A DNA stretch of 64,000 nt, from the NCBI GenBank assembly GCA_963678275.1, contig OY782765.1, forward strand, positions 1,116,001-1,180,000. The letters run 5' to 3'. The notes under the pieces are model-generated. The model searched no databases and was not told the DNA's origin. It saw only the letters and a list, made by a program, of their open reading frames with translations. The DNA comes from G963677445 sp963678275. Its GTDB lineage: Bacteria > Bacteroidota > Ignavibacteria > Ignavibacteriales > Melioribacteraceae. The first letter of the stretch is position 1, and each line of letters begins with the position of its first letter. The position numbers and the translations under genes are program-made. Below are positions 38,799-47,294 of the stretch, piece by piece.

Positions 38799-40265
38799 CT
38801 AATTTAGATTATCAATAATTTCTAAAATCTTTTCATGTTTTTCGCGGGAATAATCATCTATGTATTCCCGGTAATAACCTGCAAGTGTTTCACCGTTATA
38901 TGCACCGTTAATTTCATATACTGCCGATATTTTCAGATACTGATTTTCATATCCTTCATACCAGCCGATTTCAGTTAAAACCGCGCCTTCGGGCTGTTCA
39001 TCATTTATTATTTCTTTCGATCTTTCAAGAATTTTATTATATGATTCCTCATCAAGCTCTTTTGGAACACCAAGCCAGTTAATAAAGGTGATCTTTTTTC
39101 CGGAATTTATTATCTCATAATTATATTTATCTTCACGGGTAAATCCCCAGGCCCCTTCTTCACCTTTTAATTCTTTCGATACATGACCGCTCAAATTATC
39201 ATCAGTGATGAGTTCAAAAGCCGATCTACTCAGATAAGTAAGATTATTTTCCATCAACTCATCTCTTATATCTTCCTTTATTTCATCATAGCGCATATCA
39301 ATCTCAGGCAGGAAATCATCTCCGAACGCTTCAAAATATTCTGTAAACTCATCCCCCGTAAATGACCCGTCAAAAGTATAATCAAATTTAACCCAAATAT
39401 TAGCCGGCAGATCGGCAGGCGTTTCCACAGCGATAACAGGATTCCCTTCACTGCCTGTATCATTCGCGGCATCTGAAAGTCTGTGGATAATCATTTCTTT
39501 CAGTTTTTCATCCGCTCCCTCAGGCAGCCGGTCTTCATATATCAGTTCGATGTGACCGCCGTAATTTCTGACCTCCATATCTATACCTTTAAGTGTATAT
39601 CCATACGCCCCTTCGGTTACTCCCGGCACCTCTTTAGCCCACTCCTCAAGTTTTTCACGGGGAAGAAGAATATTCAGGTCCAGCCTTGAGAGAAACTTTA
39701 GCTCCATATCTTCCAGTTCCTCCCTTCGGTCAAAACGGGCATAGTGATACTGCGAGAGTATGGTTTCCACAAGCTTTTGCGAACTTCTCATAAGAAAAAC
39801 CAGCCTGTTTTTTATATCTCCCCCGTCAGCATCGGTATATGGATAATTTGCTGTAAGCAGTATCTGTCCTTTTTCATATGTCCAGCTGGCGTTTATATCA
39901 TCATATTCCTCCAGAAAATCCTCCCTTAGCTCCTCAAGTTCTTCAAGTATCCGCTTTTCAAATATTGCCGGAATAGGTTGTGAATAAACGGCATACTCAA
40001 ATCTGCTGCCAAAATTCAGAATTACCGCAGGCTGATTCCGTGTAAAGACCTCCTTTACACCATATCCGGGAATATCAAACTGCCCTATTATTCCGACCTT
40101 ATACGCGTTAACGGTATTTGGCTGGTTTATCGCACCGTTTGGCAGATTATGAATTTCACCACAAGCCCGCCCGAAAATATCGTGGAACGACCGCTGATCA
40201 AAATAATTTTGTCCTGAGAGTGCAACGCTTAGAACGATTAATAAAATAAACAGATATTTCATCAT
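38799..40265 (-). CDS. Exported acidic protein of a two-gene operon, unknown function
   Basis: 488 aa with a signal peptide (ending LSG-Q). There are two similar halves. The first contains ILEELEELREDFLEEYDDINASW..., the second EAFGDDFLPEIDMRYDEIKEDIRDEL. Both are followed by ..LNILL/LITDD.. and a ..GAYGYTLKG / GAWGFTRED.. turn, which suggests an internal duplication of an alpha/beta unit of about 200 residues. It is strongly acidic. It is the first gene of the pair with the 314-aa barrel-like protein, so the two may work as an outer-membrane protein and a soluble partner. No family recognised. Confidence 0.72.
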   Translation of the reverse strand: MMKYLFILLIVLSVALSGQNYFDQRSFHDIFGRACGEIHNLPNGAINQPNTVNAYKVGIIGQFDIPGYGVKEVFTRNQPAVILNFGSRFEYAVYSQPIPAIFEKRILEELEELREDFLEEYDDINASWTYEKGQILLTANYPYTDADGGDIKNRLVFLMRSSQKLVETILSQYHYARFDRREELEDMELKFLSRLDLNILLPREKLEEWAKEVPGVTEGAYGYTLKGIDMEVRNYGGHIELIYEDRLPEGADEKLKEMIIHRLSDAANDTGSEGNPVIAVETPADLPANIWVKFDYTFDGSFTGDEFTEYFEAFGDDFLPEIDMRYDEIKEDIRDELMENNLTYLSRSAFELITDDNLSGHVSKELKGEEGAWGFTREDKYNYEIINSGKKITFINWLGVPKELDEESYNKILERSKEIINDEQPEGAVLTEIGWYEGYENQYLKISAVYEINGAYNGETLAGYYREYIDDYSREKHEKILEIIDNLN

Positions 40266-41179
40266 AAAGCTACCCTGTAATTTTATAATTGATAAATCGA
40301 CAAGTAATCCTTTTAATGGGTCAAAAATGCGGAGATGCTATCCTATTTTCAATAGGGCATATGCAGTATTATCAGGAGGCGGTGTCTTAATTAAAGAGTG
40401 GTTCGGTCATCGCGGGTCGAACTATTTTTACTCATGCTCTTTTTATCTCTACAATGAAGAGCAGCCCTGGCCGGGGTCCACTTCGTTTACAGTATAACTT
40501 TTTGGGAAATTTCCTTTTGAGTTTACCTTTAATATCCGATTGTATTTTTTTTATGCTGAAAGGATGTAATAATTATTCTATCAGCAGTCAAATTCAACGC
40601 AAAATGGCAAAATTTCATCGTACTCATGGAACAGGTACTTGTTCTCGTTCTCGAATAACCTGAACGTTTTGGTAAAGACGAGCACGAAGTATGATTACTC
40701 CGTAAGGAGTCAAATTCTACGTAAAAAGGCAAAGTTTTATTTGACCATCAATTTACCTGGGAATTCTGTCGTCCCTGGCGGGACTTTTGATCAACTTCTA
40801 AACTAATTTCCCCACAATGAATTGCGGGGCTATTATCTGTCGTCCCTGACGGGACTTTTTTGGGATTTTGAAGTTATCTTAAAGAAAAATTGCAGGTTCT
40901 TATCTCTTCACTCTTCACTTCTGGCTTGTCAGATTATGAATTACGAATTAGTTTTCCCCAGGTATTACCAATTAATTGTCATTCCGGTTTTTTGCGTCAA
41001 TTGCGAAAAGACCAACCAAAGGCGGGCAGGCCGGAATCTGATACCAAATCTTACTGCCAATAAGATAAGCACTTTTCCATTTTGCGAAGAATTTAACTCC
41101 CTACCGAGTACTTGTAATCCTTTTCGGTTATAAGTACCCCTTCAACCCCCGGAGGGATGTTTCATGAAAACGAGCAGGA
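40266..41179. repeat. Repeat-filled spacer
   Basis: Gene-free. In order it holds: an AATTCAACGC-type motif (40587-40615), imperfect GTACTC/GTTCTC hexamers (40618-40690), a second motif (40709-40738), the inverted copy of the GTCCC/CCCCACAA hairpin element (40760-40856), a CATTCCGG module (40951-41060) and a reverse AATTCTTCGC motif (41071-41099). Short open frames here are repeat products. Confidence 0.75.
40760..40856. repeat. Nested hairpin element, GTCCC/CCCCACAA type, copy 2 (inverted)
   Basis: Hairpins GTCCCtggcGGGAC (40771-40784), CCCCACAAtgaATTGCGGGG (40810-40829) and GTCCCtgacGGGAC (40842-40855). It is the reverse complement of 31385-31510 apart from small changes in loops and one stem bulge. 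Confidence 0.78.
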
Positions 41180-44152
41180 TTATTTAATCAATAAACTCTT
41201 TTTCATTCCTGAAAATTCGCCCGCTCTTAGGCTGTAAAAATAAACTCCCGAATTCAAACCGGAAGCGTCCCAGATATAGCTGTGATATCCTGCGGAGAGG
41301 TATTCATCCAACAAGGTTGAAACCTTTCTGCCGAGGCAGTCGTATATATTAAGCCTCACTCTTCCCGGCGCCGGCAGACTAAATTCAATTTTTGTTGAAG
41401 GATTAAACGGATTAGGAAAATTCTGCTGAAGAGCATACGATTCAGGCAATTCAATTCTGATTTCAATACTCTCTGAATAATCGGTTTCGCCATTGATGTC
41501 AATCTGCTTCAGCCTGTAATTTTGACAACCGGGTGACGGTTTTTCATCAATAAAACTATATTCCCTTTCACTTGATGAGGTTCCCGATCCTTCAACAAAC
41601 CCGATATCACTCCATTTATTATCCTCACATTTTTTTCTCTGAATACCGAATCCGAAGTTTTCAATTTCCGTTTCAGTTTTCCAGCTCAGCCTTACATCTG
41701 TCCCCGAAATAGCCGCGGTAAAAGCCGCGAGTTCGACAGGCAGCAGCGTCGATGAAACAGAAGAAACCGGCCTCAGTTTAAAATCGGCGGAACCGTAGGC
41801 GCTCCATGATCCGCTGTAAACGCTTGATCGGTTATCGATACTTCCCGCGTCTGACAATATTGAGAAAGCGCTCCCCGATGTATAATAACATACAATATGA
41901 TAATCGGTCCCTGACGAAACACTTACCCCCGCGTCAGTCAGATCGGCATAATTCCAGCTATATTTCATTATTTTATCTTCATCAAAAGAAACAGCGCTGC
42001 CTGTTTTTGCCGCAGGCAGACTCCCGCTATTCGACCAAATTTCAAAATTTAAGGGCCCTGATAAAGTGAGGGACCCCCCGGTATGGAAATACACTCCGGT
42101 TATATCCCCATCTGAAGCGGGAGAAAACCGTACCGCGACCTTTTGGGTATTACTGATCGCCACATCACTTAATACAGACCAGGTATCATAGACGAAGGTA
42201 GTCTGAGTGTTTGTCCATCCTGAATTAACCGCTTTAACAAGCGCCCTGAATATATTCAGTTTACCATAACCCCAATCATATCCGGGAGGAACTCCGGTAA
42301 AAGAATCTGTATCGGCATTATCAGTAATAAGTGTTTTTACCTGTGACGCCGTGAGTGATGAATTATAATCAAGGAGCAGCGCGACCGCTCCGGCAGCGAC
42401 CGGTGAAGCCATGCTTGTTCCCTGGGCTTTGTGGTAACTTCCGCTTACTATTACATCCTTGTAATTCGGGCTGTAATCGGATGATGTTGTGGAAATAATC
42501 ACTTGCCCGGGAGCCGCTATATCGGGCTTCTGCGCGCCCCCGCGGGTAGGACCGATACTGCTGAAATCAGCTATATCGTCCGATCTGTCCGTGCCGGTCA
42601 GAGTGTAACTGCTGCCGCCTGAATTAGTCCACCGCCACCGGCTTACTGAAGCTCCCACTGTCAGCGCTCCCGAAGCTACACCCGGTGAGGCTACCGTATA
42701 ATCGGAATCGCCTCCATCCAAAGTCGCGGGTATAGTCGTAACCGCCAGCCAGCCGTGGTATGAAACCGCCGTCCCTGTGTTGTTTTGAAGAGTAAGTGTA
42801 TATGTGCCATCTGCGGGGGGACTCGCTTCATCGCTGTCATAAATTCGCAGGTAAATTCTTCTGTCTCCATTCGTATGCGAACCATCAATAATGTTATATA
42901 TCAATATCGTCCCGTCATCCGTGGCGCTTTCACCATAATTTCCACTCGTCCTTGAATAACTGTGCGAATTCGGAGTAGTGCATGTCGCTGTAAAATCAGA
43001 CGCGTCGTCCAGCCAGAGATCAAAAATGAAATAATCATTCCCCGATCCCGAAGAGGCCGAATATGAAGGGACCGTGAATGTGACATCTGCCGATGATGAG
43101 CCGTTAACCGTCCCGCTTATATGAATATTCTGATCCCCCTCGTTGCCGGCCGAAATAACAGCGACCTGACCATTCCCCCCTCCGGTAAAGTTATCGACAG
43201 CCACATCCTGACTTGAAGTGCCGTCATGCGCGTTGGTATGCCCGCCGAGACTCATATTAACCACAACTGGTTTCGACTCGGTATCCGCAACTCTTTCAGC
43301 ATAATCGAGAGCGTCGATAATTTCGGCGGAAGAGAAGGTATTTAATTTTACAACCACAATATCGGCTTTAGGGGCCATTCCCGCGTAAATTCCTGTGGTC
43401 AGGGTTGAACCATTGCCTGCCGCGCTTCCCGCGACATGGGTGCCATGCCCATAAGTATCAGCAGAACGCACAAAAGCTGCGGGTGTGCCATCTATTTCAT
43501 CGTTAATATCGCTGCTTATATATTCTACTCCGTAATCCAATCCGCTAAAATTGCTGTTATCCCTGTCCTCCGGGGTATTCTCACTCCCCTGTTTAGCCAG
43601 AGACATATCCCACAGGTATAAAATCCGGCTTTGGGTATTATCCGTCGGGTCCCTGAAATCAAGATGATCCCAGTCTATCCCGGTATCTACAATCACTATG
43701 ATTACATCAGCTCCGTCATACCCGGTAAAATTCACATATCCGTTCCTTACTAAATCAGCCCCGGTCAATCCCGACGCGACATTATTATTGGGATAATTTA
43801 CCTCGCCGGGCGATATATATATCACTTCCTCAAGGTCGGAAAGGGCCAGCATTTCCCCGGTAGTCAGATGCGCGGTAACAAATCCTGTGATTACACTATG
43901 GATATCAATCCCCTCTCCCCTGATCTTTTGGGGGAAATCAGTTCTGATCACCGAATGATAACCGACGGACTTATCAATCTTACCCGGTTTTTGTGTTACT
44001 CCCGGATAAAGATAACTGTAGTCTTTTTCAGTACCCGAAATAATTTTCAGATATGAAGGCGCTATTTTTTTATCCACTGTCACATTACCTCTCTGGCAGA
44101 AAGAGAGAGAGGTATAAAACACAATAAGAAAAATAATTTGTAAAGTTCTCAT
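41180..44152 (-). CDS. Secreted subtilisin-like serine protease (S8) with T9SS sorting domain
   Basis: 990 aa. The signal peptide ends FC-Q. A short prodomain (about 20-130) is followed by the S8 catalytic domain with Asp in VDTGIDWDH (near 154), His in YGHGTHVAGSAAG (near 238) and Ser in QGTSMASPVAAG (near 579). The gap between His and Ser is long (about 340 residues) because a beta domain of about 170 residues is inserted (near 370-530). Residues 640-800 form a further beta domain, then come an SWKTETEIENFGFGIQRK linker and a T9SS tail (QNFPNPFNPSTKIEF, IYDCLGRKV, WDASGLNSGVYFYSL). It should be an extracellular or cell-surface protease. No inhibitor or substrate gene adjoins it. Confidence 0.93.
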   Translation of the reverse strand: MRTLQIIFLIVFYTSLSFCQRGNVTVDKKIAPSYLKIISGTEKDYSYLYPGVTQKPGKIDKSVGYHSVIRTDFPQKIRGEGIDIHSVITGFVTAHLTTGEMLALSDLEEVIYISPGEVNYPNNNVASGLTGADLVRNGYVNFTGYDGADVIIVIVDTGIDWDHLDFRDPTDNTQSRILYLWDMSLAKQGSENTPEDRDNSNFSGLDYGVEYISSDINDEIDGTPAAFVRSADTYGHGTHVAGSAAGNGSTLTTGIYAGMAPKADIVVVKLNTFSSAEIIDALDYAERVADTESKPVVVNMSLGGHTNAHDGTSSQDVAVDNFTGGGNGQVAVISAGNEGDQNIHISGTVNGSSSADVTFTVPSYSASSGSGNDYFIFDLWLDDASDFTATCTTPNSHSYSRTSGNYGESATDDGTILIYNIIDGSHTNGDRRIYLRIYDSDEASPPADGTYTLTLQNNTGTAVSYHGWLAVTTIPATLDGGDSDYTVASPGVASGALTVGASVSRWRWTNSGGSSYTLTGTDRSDDIADFSSIGPTRGGAQKPDIAAPGQVIISTTSSDYSPNYKDVIVSGSYHKAQGTSMASPVAAGAVALLLDYNSSLTASQVKTLITDNADTDSFTGVPPGYDWGYGKLNIFRALVKAVNSGWTNTQTTFVYDTWSVLSDVAISNTQKVAVRFSPASDGDITGVYFHTGGSLTLSGPLNFEIWSNSGSLPAAKTGSAVSFDEDKIMKYSWNYADLTDAGVSVSSGTDYHIVCYYTSGSAFSILSDAGSIDNRSSVYSGSWSAYGSADFKLRPVSSVSSTLLPVELAAFTAAISGTDVRLSWKTETEIENFGFGIQRKKCEDNKWSDIGFVEGSGTSSSEREYSFIDEKPSPGCQNYRLKQIDINGETDYSESIEIRIELPESYALQQNFPNPFNPSTKIEFSLPAPGRVRLNIYDCLGRKVSTLLDEYLSAGYHSYIWDASGLNSGVYFYSLRAGEFSGMKKSLLIK

Positions 44153-44736
44153 GATTCAGCCGGCTCTCCTGTGAATTATAATACCTCTAAAAATAATATT
44201 TTTTTCAAAAATTCACAGAGTCTTGGCAAAATCACAATATAAAACAACACAAATAAATATTTCCTGCTTTTTATGGGGAAAATTGTGTTGAATGCGTTGA
44301 TAAAACATATCATATTCACAAATCAGCCGGGCAGGATAAAATAGGGAATATAGTATGTGAAATAGGGAATTGAATTTGGACGGTAGCCATAAATTCTGAT
44401 TCTAAAAAAGGGCTGGCCTCAGGAATGATGTCTGACTACAATTTCTGATTCCAAACAATGTGTCATTCCGGTTTGACATCCGTTCTTTGGTTGTCAAGAT
44501 CGTGCCGCGGCAGAAAGGCCGGAATCTAATCCCGAATCTGCGGAATATTTTATAATAAATATTATCTCGAACTCACGATAATCTTAGATAATTTATGCTT
44601 TTTCATTTGTTCATTAGCAACTATTAGTTATAATATCGCGAAGAATTTGATTGATCGAAAAGGAATCAGGACAACAATTATTTTTGAATTCACCGCCCCG
44701 ATTTTCAGGATTAACAAATAATCAGACTGCTATCCT
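44153..44736. other. Divergent gap with one partial repeat
   Basis: 584 bp between the subtilase (minus) and the Sia-like cluster (plus), so it should hold both promoters. A shortened CATTCCGG...GGCCGGAATCTAAT repeat lies at 44460-44532. I could not pick a reliable promoter. Confidence 0.5.
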
Positions 44737-44940
44737 GTGAGAACAGATAAAAATGCAGTGGGATATATAAAAAAAGTCACATTTTTGAGGCATAAATATT
44801 TATTTATTATAATTTTATTATTATATTCTTTTTTGTTAACGGTTGGTCTTCAATATAATATAGATGCAGACGCTGTTATCATCTGTGGAATGGTAATAAT
44901 TTTCGCATTTAAAATATTGGTGGGAAAAAGCGATCAATGA
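44737..44940 (+). CDS. Possible small membrane protein heading the Sia-like cluster
   Basis: 67 aa from a GTG at 44737, with a basic N-terminus and two hydrophobic segments (YLFIIILLLYSFLLTVG, AVIICGMVIIFAFKIL). It ends 25 nt before the phosphatase gene on the same strand, so it would be co-transcribed. There is no clear ribosome site, and a TTG at codon 17 is an alternative start. It has no recognisable family. If real, it could anchor or sense for the signalling module, but it may also be a chance open frame. Confidence 0.45.
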   Translation: MRTDKNAVGYIKKVTFLRHKYLFIIILLLYSFLLTVGLQYNIDADAVIICGMVIIFAFKILVGKSDQ

Positions 44941-44965
44941 AGGCAATAACAGATGGAACTTCTAT

Positions 44966-46129
44966 ATGAATAACAAAAGAATTCTGCTTGTGGATGATAC
45001 CCCTGAAAATATTGATATTCTCGGGGAGGTTTTAAAAGACTATAAAAAAAGTGTAGCGCTGAATGGTGAAAAGGCGTTAAAGATTGTGCGGCTTAAAAAA
45101 CCTGACCTTATTCTTCTCGATATTATGATGCCCGAAATGGATGGTTTTGAAGTTTGCAGAAGGTTAAAATCTGATCCCGAAACCGCCGATATTCCCGTAA
45201 TCTTTATAACGGCTAAAAACTCAGTGGAAGATGAAACCAGGGGACTTGAATTAGGCGCGGTTGATTTTATCCCCAAACCTATCAGTCCTCCAGTAGTGCT
45301 TGCCCGTGTAAAAAATCAGCTTGATCTGCTGAACGCGAGGCAAAAGCTGATGGAAAAAAATGAAGAATTAACATTCCGCAATAAATATATCACCGACAGT
45401 ATCAACTACGCTAATCGAATCCAGAAGGCGATTCTGCCACGAAAAGAGTTCATTGATCTCCTCTTTCCGGAAAATTTCCTGATTCACAGGCCGAAGGATA
45501 TCGTAAGCGGCGATTTTTATTGGACAAATGAGATCGAGGGGAAAAAAATAATCGCTGTTATCGATTGCACGGGGCATGGTGTTCCCGGCGCCTTTATGTC
45601 CATGATCGGCAATACACTCCTGAATGATATTATCACATATAAAAAAGAAACTGATCCGGGAAAAATTCTCGATTTGCTCGATGAAGGAATTGTTCATGAA
45701 TTAAATAAAGATGTAAATACCGAAACTTATGACGGAATGGACCTCGGAATTTGTGTGCTTGATGAAAAGGAAAAGACTCTTCGTTTCAGCGGTTCCTACA
45801 GGCCTTTATATTGTTTTCAAGACAATGAGTTCCTGGTCATTAAAGGAGATCGAAAATCTATCGGCGACAGGCGTAAAGAAATGAAATACACTACTCACGA
45901 AATCAATTATCTTGAACATATCAGTTTTTATCTGTTCACCGACGGTTACCCTGATCAGAATAATGATAAAAATGAAAAAATCGGCATAAAACGTTTAAGG
46001 GAAATAATCATCAATACAAATTCGTTACTCTCTGATCAACAGGAGAATATTTTACTCGAAACACTCGATAATTTTTCAGGCGATGAAATCCAGAGGGATG
46101 ATATTACAATAATCGGCATTAAAATATAA
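44966..46129 (+). CDS. Response regulator with PP2C (SpoIIE-type) phosphatase output, SiaA-like
   Basis: 387 aa. The receiver (1-120) is complete: Asp10/11, phosphoacceptor Asp52 in LILLDIMMP, Thr82 and Lys104. A short helical linker (about 125-150, RQKLMEKNEELTFRNKYITDSINYANRIQKAILP) leads to a PPM phosphatase domain. Its metal-binding motifs are intact: VSGDFYW, VIDCTGHGVPGAFMSMIG, YDGMDLGICVLD and the final RDDITIIGIKI. In the known SiaABCD module SiaA is a membrane phosphatase that dephosphorylates SiaC. Here the same output is joined to a receiver, so a histidine kinase elsewhere could control it. The SiaB-like gene follows after 13 nt. Confidence 0.92.
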   Translation: MNNKRILLVDDTPENIDILGEVLKDYKKSVALNGEKALKIVRLKKPDLILLDIMMPEMDGFEVCRRLKSDPETADIPVIFITAKNSVEDETRGLELGAVDFIPKPISPPVVLARVKNQLDLLNARQKLMEKNEELTFRNKYITDSINYANRIQKAILPRKEFIDLLFPENFLIHRPKDIVSGDFYWTNEIEGKKIIAVIDCTGHGVPGAFMSMIGNTLLNDIITYKKETDPGKILDLLDEGIVHELNKDVNTETYDGMDLGICVLDEKEKTLRFSGSYRPLYCFQDNEFLVIKGDRKSIGDRRKEMKYTTHEINYLEHISFYLFTDGYPDQNNDKNEKIGIKRLREIIINTNSLLSDQQENILLETLDNFSGDEIQRDDITIIGIKI

Positions 46130-46142
46130 AAGGATATTTCAA

Positions 46143-46670
46143 ATGCGCAGAGAAATTTTTAATCTGAAATTCAGCGGAATAATAAACCATGCTTTTCTGA
46201 TTGCTGTATCCGATATTTTGTATTCATCACTTTCTCCCCTGCTTGGTCCCAAAAAATTTAAAAGCGTCTTTTTTATCACGAATGAAATGGTGCAAAATAT
46301 TTATTTTTATTCCGGATGTGAAAGGAAAGATGAAGAGGGAAAGGAATCGGCGTCCGGCACGCTCTCAATAAGAAAACGAGAAGACACAATTGAAATAATA
46401 ACTACAAACTGTGTAAATAAAGTGAACAGCGAAATTATATCAAGAAAACTTGATCATTATAACTCACTAACGGAGGAGGAACTAAAAGCGCTAAAAAAAC
46501 AGATACTTAAGGGAGAAGCCGATGAAGGAAGCAAAGGAGGAGGAATAGGCCTGATTGAAGTTATCCGGAAAGCGCAGAATCCCATGCAATATCATTTTGA
46601 ATCAAAGAATGATTCCGATCTAATATTAAATCTGAAAATTTCAATTAATACAGGAGAGAATAATGGATAA
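46143..46670 (+). CDS. SiaB-like protein kinase (DUF6272)
   Basis: 175 aa. A GHKL-type ATP-binding fold with an N-box in FFITNEMVQNIYFYS (near 47-60) and a G-box in SKGGGIGLIEVIRKA (near 138-152). The length and motifs fit the SiaB family, which in Pseudomonas phosphorylates SiaC to turn the pathway off or on. AAGGATA precedes the ATG. It overlaps the SiaC-like gene by 8 nt. The expected target is the serine cluster of that neighbour. Confidence 0.88.
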   Translation: MRREIFNLKFSGIINHAFLIAVSDILYSSLSPLLGPKKFKSVFFITNEMVQNIYFYSGCERKDEEGKESASGTLSIRKREDTIEIITTNCVNKVNSEIISRKLDHYNSLTEEELKALKKQILKGEADEGSKGGGIGLIEVIRKAQNPMQYHFESKNDSDLILNLKISINTGENNG

Positions 46671-47037
46671 TCTTGTGATCGAAAAAACAAAAAATACACT
46701 TGGAGTTAATTTCGACAGCTCCACGGGTATTCTTGAAATGTCCGGCTCCTCTTTTCCGGAAAATACCAGGGATTTTTTTCAGCCTATGCTGAAATGGATA
46801 CAAGATTTTATGCTCCAGGTAACAAACAAAATCACACTTAATTTTCGTTTTGATTACCTGAATTCGAGTTCAATCAAGTTCGTTTCAGATATTGCCGATA
46901 AACTTGAACTTTATCATAAAAGCGGCGGAGAGGTTGAAATCAACTGGTATTACGAGGAAGATGATGAAGATATTCAGGAGATGGGAGAAGAGTTAAAAGA
47001 AGATCTGGAAATTCCGTTTAATATTATTATGAATTGA
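46663..47037 (+). CDS. SiaC-like regulatory phosphoprotein (DUF1987)
   Basis: 124 aa, the full family length, with the DUF1987 core: GILEMSGSSFPENTRDFFQPMLKW near 23-46 and NFRFDYLNSSSIKFVSDI near 61-78. SiaC of Pseudomonas is phosphorylated on a threonine at about this place. Here the YLNSSS cluster offers serines, so the phosphosite is inferred. Unphosphorylated SiaC binds the stalk of the diguanylate cyclase SiaD. No cyclase gene follows; the next gene, 7 nt on, encodes only a coiled coil. Confidence 0.9.
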   Translation: MDNLVIEKTKNTLGVNFDSSTGILEMSGSSFPENTRDFFQPMLKWIQDFMLQVTNKITLNFRFDYLNSSSIKFVSDIADKLELYHKSGGEVEINWYYEEDDEDIQEMGEELKEDLEIPFNIIMN

Positions 47038-47044
47038 GGATAAT

Positions 47045-47293
47045 ATGTCAAAACAACTGGATGAAACCGAAGAAATTTTTATCGAGTATTTTGAAGCTCT
47101 GGATCAGGCGAATGAAGTAAAAAATAATCCTGAATTACCCCAGAGAGCCTTGACCATTGAGTACCACAAACTGACAGAAAGTTTTGAAAAGCTGCTGAAA
47201 ACATCTGTCAGAATCTCAAAACTGGGAGATAAGGCCCAAAAAAAATTAATGAAATATAAAAAATTAATTGACGCCTTTAAGAATGTAGACTGA
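47045..47293 (+). CDS. 82-aa coiled-coil protein resembling a free-standing SiaD stalk
   Basis: 82 aa, all-helical and highly charged: ALTIEYHKLTESFEKLLKTSVRISKLGDKAQKKL has the heptads and the ..Y..L...FEKLLK.(T/S)..I..LGD..Q..L pattern seen in the signalling helix before GGDEF domains in SiaD-type cyclases. No catalytic domain is attached; the stop is followed after 1 nt by the AAA+ gene. GAGGATA precedes the ATG. I infer that it is the docking partner of the SiaC-like protein, with the signal passed on to another output. The similarity is by eye and short. Confidence 0.75.
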   Translation: MSKQLDETEEIFIEYFEALDQANEVKNNPELPQRALTIEYHKLTESFEKLLKTSVRISKLGDKAQKKLMKYKKLIDAFKNVD

Positions 47294-47294
47294 T

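Noticed and set aside
40454..40663. 69-codon plus-strand open frame
   Set aside because: Built from the dispersed AATTC motif and hexamers; no start signal.
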